Source: a virus. Taken from it: DNA of 24,763 nt. This document shows, piece by piece, positions 14,392 to 22,656 of the stretch. A program made the translations under genes and the position numbers. The number at the start of each line of letters is the position of its first letter. The first letter of the stretch is position 1. The notes under the pieces are model-generated. The model was not told the DNA's origin, made no database searches, and worked only from the letters and a program-made list of their open reading frames with translations. Location: positions 1 through 24,763 of IMG/VR virus record IMGVR_UViG_3300042465_006949. One strand, written 5' to 3'.

Positions 14392-16384
14392 TTATTTTTT
14401 GTGAATGGTATAACAATGCTGCGGAATAATCGTCGTCTATATCAAAATCTGCAACTGCTTCTAAAACTTCTGGTAGAATAGATAAAGAAGCGATGTTCTC
14501 AAAGTCTTTTACACAAGAAGATGCGATTTCATCCCAACTTTCTAAATGACTTGAAACAACAACGGTTTCGCACAACTTATTTACCATTTCCTGTTGATTA
14601 TCAGATAGAGTGTCCAGCGACAACGAACTCTTCAAATCTTTTTCGATAGAGGCGTGGAGTTCTTGAATCTTAGTAACAATGCCGCGAATATTTTTCACAG
14701 ATATGTTAGCTTTAGCAAGAGGGATGTCGGTTGTGCCTTCTGGACGACCAGGAACTTTAGGAGTTGTATTGATATTATTAGATTCTTTAGAGCCTTTTGG
14801 TGCTGGCGCTGATATCGTCGGAATACCGCCTACAATTGGATTGTAATAGCCATCTTTTCTTTGCGAAACAAATTCGGGCTGAGATGCTGCAATCTCTTCT
14901 GACTTAGGGAATTCTCCAGTATGAAACATATCCATGCCTTGTTGTGGAGTGATAATACCCAATTCCATTAATCTGGTGGTAACGCGCATAAGCTGTGTTT
15001 TATCTCTGATATCAATGTCTCTAAACTTAACAGTTGGATATTTTTTGAGACCAAGAGCCTTGGCTATTCTTTTAATTTCGGGTTGTAGGAAATCATTCAA
15101 AAACGCATGTCTAGCTTCTTTGAGTCTATCCAAAAAGATTTCCGCTTTAACTTCCGTCGAACTATACTTCTCTTCTCCAACAATAATGTTCTGAAGTCCT
15201 TGTTTAATGTCTTCATTGAGAACTTTATACTTTTCAGGACCAAGAACTTTATTTAAATCAGGAATAACGAAATCAGCTTTTGTGGTATAATCGGAAACGA
15301 GAACTCTACCGACACTTTCGTTTTTAAAGAGCTTCTGCATGGCAATCAAATTATTTGGGTTGATGCCCCCCTTCTCTGGTTCCGCTCCCATTGTAATCAA
15401 TAGAATGACGTTCTCAATGGTACGAGTGATGGCTTGATCCATTTTTTTCAATTCAAGCTTGGCATTAATATCTTCCAATACTGGATAGCCAAATGGAACA
15501 GCAAACGGTTCGTAGTCTTGTTTTTTATAGAAAGCAAAAATAATTTTGTTTGGATCAAGCTTGATTTTTAAGCCGTTTTGATAATAAGCTCCCTTTTGGA
15601 TGTCTTGTCTTACATCTTCTGGAAGACCATTAAAGGTTTCTCTATCTTCATCGGAAACTGGGTTTTGCAAACGAGCTAGCTCATATTCAGAAAGGATTTT
15701 TTCATAAGCTCCTGTTTCGAAGCTGGAACCTCGTTTCGCCACGATATCAAACGGGTTCAATAGAATGTATCTGACGGGTACTTTATTAGAGGTTGGCTGT
15801 TGATCAGCAATTTGCTTAATTAGTTTCGTAAAATCTCCAGCCTGAATTGTGCCATCGACACGATAAAAGAAAATATTGCCACTACGATAAAACTCTCTAA
15901 AGAATTGATCTTTCAAATGCCATAGTTTGATTTTTTTAAACCATTCATTAAAGAAATCGCGACTTTTTTGCGAGCCACCTTCAAGATACAATTCGGTATT
16001 AGCGAACTCTGACATGATGTCGATAGAGTTTCTGAATACAGCTACGTTTGCATAAGCTTTTTGGCAAAGCTCGATTGCTTCGCGCACATTAACGCCGTCC
16101 ATAGCATAACTGTAAGGCAGAAGACCGTTGCGAATGCTGCTGAAGCGATCATGAGTTCTTGAGGTCGCAGCTCTATTTCTACGGCTACCGCTGCGAGAAG
16201 AGCTGTCCACGCGAGAATATTCATCGCTGGCAAAAGAAGTGTTCAACGAGGCTTCTGCAACGTAAAATGGTTCGCCGCACAATTCTGGCTCATATTGTTG
16301 GTGAGCCTGTGACATGATTTTTATTGGTTCTTTTGCAAATTGATTCCAATAATCAGATTTTTTATTATAGTGTCGCTTATCCAT
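14381..16384 (-). CDS. Portal protein
   Basis: A 667-residue portal-type protein, forming the dodecameric ring through which DNA is packaged. The N-terminal 75 residues are polar and serine/arginine-rich. The core begins with YAMDGVNVREAIELCQKAYANV (about 92-113) and continues with FREFYRSGNIFFYRVDG, VPVRYILLNPFDIVAKRGSS and the helical stem (LKKMDQAITRTIENVILLITMG), ending with wing-like MELGIITPQQGMDMFHTGEFP. Portal size is on the large side because of a long C-terminal tail (residues about 515-667) rich in Pro/Gly/Asn and then helical. It is next to the terminase and ahead of protease and capsid genes. Its ATG has the GTGTAA motif exactly 9 bases upstream. Confidence 0.88.
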   Translation of the reverse strand: MDKRHYNKKSDYWNQFAKEPIKIMSQAHQQYEPELCGEPFYVAEASLNTSFASDEYSRVDSSSRSGSRRNRAATSRTHDRFSSIRNGLLPYSYAMDGVNVREAIELCQKAYANVAVFRNSIDIMSEFANTELYLEGGSQKSRDFFNEWFKKIKLWHLKDQFFREFYRSGNIFFYRVDGTIQAGDFTKLIKQIADQQPTSNKVPVRYILLNPFDIVAKRGSSFETGAYEKILSEYELARLQNPVSDEDRETFNGLPEDVRQDIQKGAYYQNGLKIKLDPNKIIFAFYKKQDYEPFAVPFGYPVLEDINAKLELKKMDQAITRTIENVILLITMGAEPEKGGINPNNLIAMQKLFKNESVGRVLVSDYTTKADFVIPDLNKVLGPEKYKVLNEDIKQGLQNIIVGEEKYSSTEVKAEIFLDRLKEARHAFLNDFLQPEIKRIAKALGLKKYPTVKFRDIDIRDKTQLMRVTTRLMELGIITPQQGMDMFHTGEFPKSEEIAASQPEFVSQRKDGYYNPIVGGIPTISAPAPKGSKESNNINTTPKVPGRPEGTTDIPLAKANISVKNIRGIVTKIQELHASIEKDLKSSLSLDTLSDNQQEMVNKLCETVVVSSHLESWDEIASSCVKDFENIASLSILPEVLEAVADFDIDDDYSAALLYHSQKINEN

Positions 16385-16393
16385 TACTCTATA

Positions 16394-16399
16394 TTACAC
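16394..16399 (-). promoter_or_regulatory. GTGTAA motif upstream of the portal gene
   Basis: The minus strand reads TTTTTTGTGTAA, nine bases (TATAGAGTA), then ATG 16384. It sits in the 43-base gap between terminase and portal, next to a perfect 12-base palindrome (16411-16422). It would start a head-gene transcript. Confidence 0.65.
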
Positions 16400-16410
16400 A
16401 AAAAAGTCCA

Positions 16411-16422
16411 AAAGTTAACTTT
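16411..16422. promoter_or_regulatory. Perfect palindrome in the terminase-portal gap
   Basis: AAAGTTAACTTT is a perfect 12-base palindrome, 11 bases upstream of the GTGTAA motif of the portal gene and just after the terminase stop. It could be an operator half-site pair, or be accidental in AT-rich DNA. Confidence 0.3.
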
Positions 16423-16427
16423 AAAAG

Positions 16428-19400
16428 TCAATCAACAAACATTGGTACGAATGTGGTTTGAGTAGCTGCTTCTGGAGTAGCCATCATATCGAAGTAAATA
16501 TTCATTAACCAGTTGCCCAAAACAAGAGCAGAGTAAGAGTCTTTCCTTGCTTTATCAGCGTTTCTTTGTTTCTTTAGGTTATAGGGTAGATCAAAAGATT
16601 GAGATCCATTGGCAGTGGTTGACACCTGTATCAATGCGCACTGGACTTTTGTAATGTCGATTGTATCTTTCAAATGTTCAATTAAGTCAATTTGTTTCGC
16701 GTAAGAATCTAGTTCTTCATTGTGTTTAGAAAATGTAATTTCATCAATTGGTATTGTCGCTGATTTTTGACGGGAATAATCATCATCAAGTGCAGATGCT
16801 GCAAACCAAATCTTTTTATGATCGAAAGCGGCTTGTAGTATTTCATTAGCATACCTAATCCACTGCGAGCTTGGCTTTCTCAGTATACATATTTTTTTAG
16901 ATTCTAAGTTGTATTGATTTCTGGCTGATCGCAAATCGGCACTGTAATTTTGTGGATCATCAAAATCAGAATCAATACATTGTATGTGGATTCCAGCTTT
17001 CTTAAAAATCTCACTTTCGTTACAAGAGTTGATAAACTGAACGCCACCGTTGTAGTCTCCTACAATCATTTTAATATTGAAATGCGTATAAAGATAGTGG
17101 AAATAAACAATATGCTTTTTCAAGTTTGCACCCGCCATAGCATAAGAATGAACTATTGTTCCTGATTTTTTCTCAGGATTTAATTTAATAATGTGTATCG
17201 CAAAATCATCAGAGCCTTCACTTTCTGACCAAGATGGGTCAAATGCCAAGATGTATTCGCTAGATTTATCGCCGACGACTTCTACCGCTTGCCCCTCTCC
17301 GTCTTGAACGGTGCAGAGAGCCATCTTGCTGACCTTAAAGTAGCCAGAGCTATCATCTGTGAATATAGAGCCAAATTCTCTTTGGAACTGAGCCTCGCTC
17401 ATAGTAGCTTTAGATTGATCCAAAAGGTTTTGATCATAAAGTTGTTTTGGAGCGCAGTCGTAACTCAAGTGCATAATTACTCGATGTGCGTTGTCTTGCT
17501 TAGATGGATTAAGAATCAAGTTTTCATATTGTTGATAAAGCTTATATAAATATTCGAATTTATACGAAGCGGAAGATAATCCTATAATTTTGTTGTGAGA
17601 CCATTTATATCTTTCATCCTCTGTCATTTTACCAGCATCAATCATCTTTGTTTCCAAATCGTACATTTTTTGGCGTTCCGTTGGATTTTCGACAACCGCC
17701 AAGAATGGAAGGATAACCTCGTTGATAATTTTTTCTGGCATCAAAAGAAGTTCGTCAATAATCATTCGTTGGAAACGGAATCCCCGCAATTTCTCTCCAT
17801 CTCCAAGTGGAAGAGCAATAATTTTGCTGCGACCGATCTCCATAACCCACTGGTCATTTGATTTGCTTACCTTCGTAATGCACTGAGATAACAACGCCGA
17901 TTTGGGGCTTTTTGCGATTTCTTCAATCTTGTTGAAGATCATTCTACTTTGACGGAAAGATTTGGATATGATACCGATATAAACCCCTTGATTCAGAATA
18001 GCATCCATAGCGGCGAAAATACCCGTTGTGAAAGACTTCGAGAGTCCCCTTGAATTGTGATGAACAATACCATTTCCGATATAGCATTCTTCGTTTTCTA
18101 CAGTGATATCTACAGATGTTACTTGGCAAGGTGTGATAGTTTTTACTACAGAAAATGATACTTGTTCTTTTTTGATTGAATCAATAATATCTTTGGCATT
18201 GTCCGAAAGACCATTTAGTTTATCAAATTCATTCTGCGATAAGTCGATTCCCCATTCTCCATTTTTTTGACAAATTTGCTTACGAGATCCCTCTGTTTTT
18301 AAGAATTGTCCGAATTTAGGAACCAGTTTGTTTTGATAGTTTCTTTTACTTGATCTATCAATGATCTTTTGAAGATTTTGTTTTTTATGGTAAACGACGA
18401 AGTCAATTTGATCTTGAAATTTTTGCAAGCTGTTAACATCTTTTGCCAATATCAAATCATAATAAGGAACTTCTTTGTGTTGTCCCGAAAATCGTAAATT
18501 AGATTCGATACCCAAGTTGTTTAAAAGCATTTTAATTTGTCGCAACAATTGCAGAGACGTACTCTTTAAGCCTACTTTGCTATTCCTGGGCTGATAAGAT
18601 GCGTATCCATCTGCGTCAAACAATCCGCCAATCAGAGCGCATAAATTTTCTTTTGTTGCGCCAAGTATTTGATCGCATATAATCTTATCTTTTGATTTTA
18701 GGGATTTATCCCAGCCGATTGATTCTAACGCTTTTACCAATTCTCTATTGAAGATCGAGTATTCATAAAAATTCAAGTTGGAGCTTCTTTGGCGAGCGCA
18801 CATTTTAAAATCATTAGCTTTGGTAAATTTTAAAATAGTGTCTTGAATTTCACCGTTCTCCGAGCAGTAATGGACACCACCTTGATTGAGAAATCCGTCG
18901 CCAATTACATAACCAAGCCAATAGAATAAGTGTTGTTTGTTTTTGAAGTTAAAATCTTTAAAAACATCCTCTTGACCCCAAACATCAGTTCCTAGCTTTA
19001 CTGGAACGATATCTCCCTTCTTGATATTTTGTATTTCTTCGAACTGGAATTGAAAGTCTCTAAATATAAGAGTCTTGTGTCCCATTTTTGCTTTGAACGA
19101 ATCTCCAGATTGTAAAGCGATTTCAAGTCCATCTTCCAATGGATTGATGCGCTTATCTGTTACTAAATTAAGTTGCTCGCGAGAACGAACCATTTCGCCT
19201 ACTTGAATATCTTTGATTTTTTTAAAGCCATTGCTCGACAAAACGTATTCATTCTCATCTAAACACCAAATGCCCAAAAAGTAATCAGTCTCCATCATTG
19301 CCTTGATTGCCATATGTTGGAATGGAAACAGTGTGATCCCAGAAATAAGTTCAGAAGTAAAAGATGGATTTTCTTTCAAGAACTTATACAAAAGAATTTT

Positions 19401-19499
19401 AGCCTTGTCTTCCTCAATATAACCTTTTGTTGCTAAGATTTCTTGATTTACATTTTCGAATTTTTTATGTAAAATTTGATGTCCTTTTTCCCAAGCCAT
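16428..19499 (-). CDS. Terminase large subunit (packaging ATPase/nuclease) interrupted by an intein
   Basis: 1023 residues: N-extein 1-78, intein 79-482, C-extein 483-1023; after splicing 619 residues, close to T4 gp17. It is the motor that pumps DNA into the prohead and cuts it. The spliced junction IW/SRGLSKSF is Walker A (a Ser replaces the Gly before Lys). Walker B is RMIIDE (D582, E583), and the coupling motif is near IGLSSASYK (639-647). The RNase-H-like nuclease half has FDPSW (D754), VGDYNG (D815) and RKDSYSAL (D987). It lies directly after the ERCC4-like gene (start two bases after its stop) and before portal. Start ATG 19499 follows ATTAAATAAAT. Confidence 0.95.
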   Translation of the reverse strand: MAWEKGHQILHKKFENVNQEILATKGYIEEDKAKILLYKFLKENPSFTSELISGITLFPFQHMAIKAMMETDYFLGIWCLDENEYVLSSNGFKKIKDIQVGEMVRSREQLNLVTDKRINPLEDGLEIALQSGDSFKAKMGHKTLIFRDFQFQFEEIQNIKKGDIVPVKLGTDVWGQEDVFKDFNFKNKQHLFYWLGYVIGDGFLNQGGVHYCSENGEIQDTILKFTKANDFKMCARQRSSNLNFYEYSIFNRELVKALESIGWDKSLKSKDKIICDQILGATKENLCALIGGLFDADGYASYQPRNSKVGLKSTSLQLLRQIKMLLNNLGIESNLRFSGQHKEVPYYDLILAKDVNSLQKFQDQIDFVVYHKKQNLQKIIDRSSKRNYQNKLVPKFGQFLKTEGSRKQICQKNGEWGIDLSQNEFDKLNGLSDNAKDIIDSIKKEQVSFSVVKTITPCQVTSVDITVENEECYIGNGIVHHNSRGLSKSFTTGIFAAMDAILNQGVYIGIISKSFRQSRMIFNKIEEIAKSPKSALLSQCITKVSKSNDQWVMEIGRSKIIALPLGDGEKLRGFRFQRMIIDELLLMPEKIINEVILPFLAVVENPTERQKMYDLETKMIDAGKMTEDERYKWSHNKIIGLSSASYKFEYLYKLYQQYENLILNPSKQDNAHRVIMHLSYDCAPKQLYDQNLLDQSKATMSEAQFQREFGSIFTDDSSGYFKVSKMALCTVQDGEGQAVEVVGDKSSEYILAFDPSWSESEGSDDFAIHIIKLNPEKKSGTIVHSYAMAGANLKKHIVYFHYLYTHFNIKMIVGDYNGGVQFINSCNESEIFKKAGIHIQCIDSDFDDPQNYSADLRSARNQYNLESKKICILRKPSSQWIRYANEILQAAFDHKKIWFAASALDDDYSRQKSATIPIDEITFSKHNEELDSYAKQIDLIEHLKDTIDITKVQCALIQVSTTANGSQSFDLPYNLKKQRNADKARKDSYSALVLGNWLMNIYFDMMATPEAATQTTFVPMFVD
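18054..19265 (-). mobile_element. Intein with LAGLIDADG homing endonuclease in the terminase large subunit
   Basis: Residues 79-482 (404) form a complete intein. It begins with Cys (CLDENEYVLSSNGFKKIKDI, the usual block A) and has a block B GHKTL with its His. It ends VENEECYIGNGIVHHN just before Ser483, giving the canonical His-Asn/Ser junction. In the conserved block F an E-E-C replaces the usual histidine region, so splicing kinetics may differ. Two LAGLIDADG motifs, WLGYVIGDG (TerL residues 194-202) and IGGLFDADG (290-298), keep both catalytic aspartates (D201, D297), so the endonuclease looks intact. The insertion is exactly at the Walker A motif, a favoured type of site for inteins. Confidence 0.95.
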
Positions 19500-19501
19500 A
19501 T

Positions 19502-20434
19502 TTATTTAATTTCAAAGTAGTTCATTTCTCCAGCGTCCAAGAAATATTGGACATCGACATTCCACATCTTCTCACCAAGCATAAGAAGTTTCGGAGTTAG
19601 TATCTGACTGCTGCTTCTATTTTTTGCAAATACGAATTGACAGCAATCTCTGAAGTCTGTTTGTAGTTCTTTCATATTATGGAAGATATAGTCTAAATTG
19701 AATCGTTTCGGAGCGTATTTGTTAATTTCTCGCATCTTGTGCAAATCGCTTTCAACGACAATAAACAGAAAGCATTCTGATTGTCTGCATCTTTGTAGTT
19801 CGCGCACGAATCTTTTATATTCTGCTGATAAAGTGCTGCAAAAGTCAGCGAATGATTTTCTATCGACGTAAGTATATTGGAAGTTTTCTTTAGTAACTGC
19901 GTAATCACCAACATCTAGTTTTAAAGGTGAAGAGTTTTTGAATTTTAGAGGCTGTTGCTCTCTAGTATCAATCAAAATCTTTACATCTCTATAATCATTA
20001 TGAAATTCTTGTGGTAAATTAGAGCCAAACATCGGTTTTACTCCACATTCTTCACACACTTTCTTGTAGCTACCGAATATTCTTTTGTAGATTCTAATTG
20101 GTGGCAAATCAGATGTGAATAGCTCTGTAGAGCATGGACCATAATCCAAGCCTTTTCTCTCAATGCGTTTTTTAAGCAATAAAATTATATAATTACCGAC
20201 CTCTTTTTGATCTGCGGTATCGCACCATTCTATCAATTGATCGTAAGTGGCGAAGTCTCTCTCGAAGTAATCTTCATATGTTTTGAATTGAATGGCGACA
20301 CCTGTTAATTTATTGAATCGTGGATAATGCTTAACATAATAATCCCCCAACATCATACTATGTTTCTTGATGTGATGGTGTAGGCTTTTTAATGAATCAA
20401 ATGACTCATTGCATTCTTTACAATTAAATGACAT
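19502..20434 (-). CDS. Zinc-finger protein with ERCC4-type nuclease domain
   Basis: A 310-residue protein. Residues 5-25 are a classical C2H2 finger (C5-x2-C8-x12-H21-x3-H25). Residues about 115-137 (IYKRIFGSYKKVCEECGVKP) resemble the short G-S-[YW]-containing repeat often found with homing endonucleases. Residues 150-310 hold an ERCC4/XPF-type nuclease: ILIDTREQQP (154-162), LDVGDYAV (173-180) and YVDRKSFADF (189-198), the signature GD...(E/D)RK...D. Such enzymes cut branched or looped DNA. Being next to the terminase suggests resolving replicated concatemers before packaging, though it could be a free-standing homing or repair nuclease. It overlaps the upstream gene by 11 bases. Domain call strong; role inferred. 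Confidence 0.85.
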   Translation of the reverse strand: MSFNCKECNESFDSLKSLHHHIKKHSMMLGDYYVKHYPRFNKLTGVAIQFKTYEDYFERDFATYDQLIEWCDTADQKEVGNYIILLLKKRIERKGLDYGPCSTELFTSDLPPIRIYKRIFGSYKKVCEECGVKPMFGSNLPQEFHNDYRDVKILIDTREQQPLKFKNSSPLKLDVGDYAVTKENFQYTYVDRKSFADFCSTLSAEYKRFVRELQRCRQSECFLFIVVESDLHKMREINKYAPKRFNLDYIFHNMKELQTDFRDCCQFVFAKNRSSSQILTPKLLMLGEKMWNVDVQYFLDAGEMNYFEIK

Positions 20435-21476
20435 GGTCTTTAGATATGCCGAGTATACGGGCTTTCCACTCCTCCATTCCCTCTAATCTATTAGCTTCTT
20501 CTGAGACTAATTGTTTTTGCATTTCTGCAATTTTGACCATATTATTACGTTCCTCTTCGTCTTGGAAGAATTGAACTAGAGCCAAAATAGAAGCATTTTC
20601 TTTTTGCTTATTCTGCATCCTGGAAGATCTGTCGCCTTGAAGTTTTTTAGTTAAATTTTCAATTCGTGTTTCGCACTGATGGTATTCGGAACTTTTAGCT
20701 TTGATAATCTCCGCGAGTCTCACACTCATTTCCTCCTGATCATTAGCAATATCGAACATATCGTTAAGTTTGTTCAGATGCTTACTAATCACTTCAAGAT
20801 TGATGATTTCTTTACATACGTTCATATAAAGGTTGATTTCATCGGATGTTAAATCTGGTTTATCCCAAGTTAGACGTATAAACTCATGTTCGAACAAATC
20901 CCTATCGTCCTTTACCGTATAATTATTCATAATTTTTACGAAACGTGAGTTATTAAGGTTTACGGTTAACTTATCCACGCAAATCCTGTGCTGGCGATTA
21001 ATCTTCTCTTCCTCAAAAACACTTCCAGTAGCATCGTTGATTTTTTTTACTACCCTACCCGCAGCTTTGGGAGCTACGTAGCTTGACAGCACAGAATCTG
21101 TGTCTTGAGATGGATTGTAGTCTGGATTTATTTCGCGCATGAGGGCAAAAACTGCCCTCTGTTCCATAGACAGTGGTTTGATTTCTTGTTTGGGAAATAA
21201 CAGTTCAGCAACAGCTAGTGAGGATAGACCAGCGTTTGCTTGGTCGATAATAAATTCCTTTTGTTGGGATGTGAAGACAATTCCTTCTTTTTTTTCGCGG
21301 CGAGCAGTATTGAACTTCATACCTGATGTCACCATGTATGATCTAACTTCTCTTCCTTCTTTCGAACGACCATCAAGTTGTGGATTATCAAACACATGTT
21401 TGACAATTTCATTCAAATCAGGATTCTTAGCGAAAGCATCTTGGACTTTCTGTTTCTGTTCTTCAGTTAAGCTCAT
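20424..21476 (-). CDS. Helical protein, candidate small terminase subunit
   Basis: A 350-residue protein without recognised catalytic motifs. The N-terminal 110 residues contain two helix-turn-helix-like stretches (LNEIVKHVFDNPQLDGRS near 21-38; FTSQQKEFIIDQANAGLSSL near 68-87). The middle is mixed, and the C-terminal 100 residues are strongly coiled-coil (IENLTKKLQGDRSSRMQNKQ; MVKIAEMQKQLVSEEANRL). DNA-binding N-terminus plus oligomerising helices and position two genes before the large terminase fit a small terminase subunit, but it is longer than typical. It overlaps the sigma-like gene upstream by four bases. The assignment is a positional guess. Confidence 0.6.
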   Translation of the reverse strand: MSLTEEQKQKVQDAFAKNPDLNEIVKHVFDNPQLDGRSKEGREVRSYMVTSGMKFNTARREKKEGIVFTSQQKEFIIDQANAGLSSLAVAELLFPKQEIKPLSMEQRAVFALMREINPDYNPSQDTDSVLSSYVAPKAAGRVVKKINDATGSVFEEEKINRQHRICVDKLTVNLNNSRFVKIMNNYTVKDDRDLFEHEFIRLTWDKPDLTSDEINLYMNVCKEIINLEVISKHLNKLNDMFDIANDQEEMSVRLAEIIKAKSSEYHQCETRIENLTKKLQGDRSSRMQNKQKENASILALVQFFQDEEERNNMVKIAEMQKQLVSEEANRLEGMEEWKARILGISKDHVI

Positions 21477-22162
21477 AATATGATATCGTTTTTAACAATG
21501 ATGTTTTGCACTTTTTCTTTTAGCATTTTTTTGAGATTTTTAATCTGTTTGTAGCCAGCGGTGCGATTTTTTTCTGAAGTTTTGTATCCCATGTATTTGG
21601 CGACATCGTCTTCTGAAGAATCTTGAAAAAATAACATCATATAAACTTGATAATGTTCACTAGAGAGTTCTTTTTTAAGTATTGCATTCAATTTTTCGAT
21701 TGATGCATCAAAATTAACACCAGAATCAGTAAATAAATCAATCTCTTGCTGATGGTTCTCCATCGCTAGTGGCATCTTTACACCATATCCTTGACGTTTC
21801 GACTTTGCCCACTTTGCATACAGTGAACACGAAGAGTTTTGTTGCCCCGATTGAGTAAGTAAGCATAAGTTATCTCCAAGATTATGTGGGCAAGACATAC
21901 ATGGTTTAACATAGTTCGTATAATTATTGCGTACTATGTTTTTAATTTGGTGAGAAGCTATCCTAGAAACCCAAGGTTCTAATGGTCGCTCTTGATCCCA
22001 CAAGTGCCATTTTTTAAAAATATGAATTTTAACAATTTGCGCTACATCCTCAAAGTCAAACCAGTTGATGGCTTTGAGCCTCCACTTGCCTTGATATTTA
22101 GAAACAACAGTGTCTATAATATGATAGCACTCCTCGTATGTCTTTTTCTTCGGCTCTTCCAC
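21473..22162 (-). CDS. Sigma-70-family (ECF-like) factor with Cys-rich insert, probable phage transcription factor
   Basis: A 229-residue protein. Residues 35-82 read as sigma region 2: FDFEDVAQIVKIHIFKKWHL and PLEPWVSRIASHQIKNIVRN, including the D-x-x-Q segment and W-V-x-R-I-A helix. Residues 88-112 hold CMSCPHNLGDNLC then C112, a likely zinc-binding insert. The last 60 residues (LSSEHYQVYMMLFFQDSSED, then VAKYMGYKTSEKNRTAGYKQ) look like region 4, a helix-turn-helix for promoter recognition. It would redirect host RNA polymerase to phage promoters, and the GTGTAA motif is a possible target. The GTG start (22162) directly abuts the stop of the zinc-ribbon gene. Fold call good; late-promoter role inferred. 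Confidence 0.75.
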   Translation of the reverse strand: MEEPKKKTYEECYHIIDTVVSKYQGKWRLKAINWFDFEDVAQIVKIHIFKKWHLWDQERPLEPWVSRIASHQIKNIVRNNYTNYVKPCMSCPHNLGDNLCLLTQSGQQNSSCSLYAKWAKSKRQGYGVKMPLAMENHQQEIDLFTDSGVNFDASIEKLNAILKKELSSEHYQVYMMLFFQDSSEDDVAKYMGYKTSEKNRTAGYKQIKNLKKMLKEKVQNIIVKNDIIL

Positions 22163-22537
22163 TTATTTTTTATTCTGTTTAAAATCTTCGAGAGAAGTTG
22201 AACGATTTCTTCTAGGCGAGGAACCTCTTGAAGTTTGATTTGATTCGCTACCAATAATAGATCCTAGATCAAAAGTATTGTATTGCGCGGCTGTTTCAAT
22301 ATCGACTTGAATCTTCCTGATTTTGGGAACGCTGTTGACATTAGAAAAAGACTCGCCGTCATCTTCAAAGTAATCTTCGCCTTCTTCGTCATCTTCTATA
22401 TCTTCATCTTCTTTTGCTTGACTAACTTTTTTTAGTTTAGCCATTCCGAATGCACCACCACAAGTGGAACAGAAATTCGGTTTCGCAAAATTATAATCGT
22501 GTTTCTTTCCACACCCAGAACAATAAATAACGCTCAT
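22163..22537 (-). CDS. Small zinc-ribbon protein
   Basis: A 124-residue protein with an N-terminal zinc ribbon C6-x2-C9 ... C23-x2-C26 (YCSGCG; FCSTCGG), followed by an extremely acidic stretch (residues 42-62, EDEDIEDDEEGEDYFEDD) and a Ser/Arg-rich C-terminus. It immediately precedes and is translationally coupled to the sigma-like gene (TAA followed by GTG). A zinc ribbon with acidic linker might bind RNA polymerase or nucleic acid and assist the sigma factor, but there is no direct evidence. Confidence 0.75.
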   Translation of the reverse strand: MSVIYCSGCGKKHDYNFAKPNFCSTCGGAFGMAKLKKVSQAKEDEDIEDDEEGEDYFEDDGESFSNVNSVPKIRKIQVDIETAAQYNTFDLGSIIGSESNQTSRGSSPRRNRSTSLEDFKQNKK

Positions 22538-22656
22538 AATTAATAATGAGTTTTTTTACTGTATTTTCAATAAAAAAATAGGCACGAAGAGACAGGGAAT
22601 ACACCTTTTTTTATGCATTTCGCTGCGAGCGTTGTGTGTAACCCTGCTGTATCTAT
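22538..22656 (-). promoter_or_regulatory. Structured leader and possible promoter between PhoH-like and zinc-ribbon genes
   Basis: This 119-base gap contains an imperfect stem: CAGGG-AA-TACAC (22593-22604) opposite GTGTA-A-CCCTG (22636-22646), with an inner hairpin CGCT-GCG-AGCG (22621-22631). On the minus strand it reads GCATAAAAAAAGGTGTAT, nearly the promoter-like sequence before gene 24250 (GCATAAAAAGGTGTAA); the heptamer is at 22599-22605. A run of seven T on the minus strand lies beyond the stem, so part could be a weak terminator for the PhoH-like gene. Whether it is a promoter, terminator or RNA element cannot be decided by eye. Confidence 0.4.
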
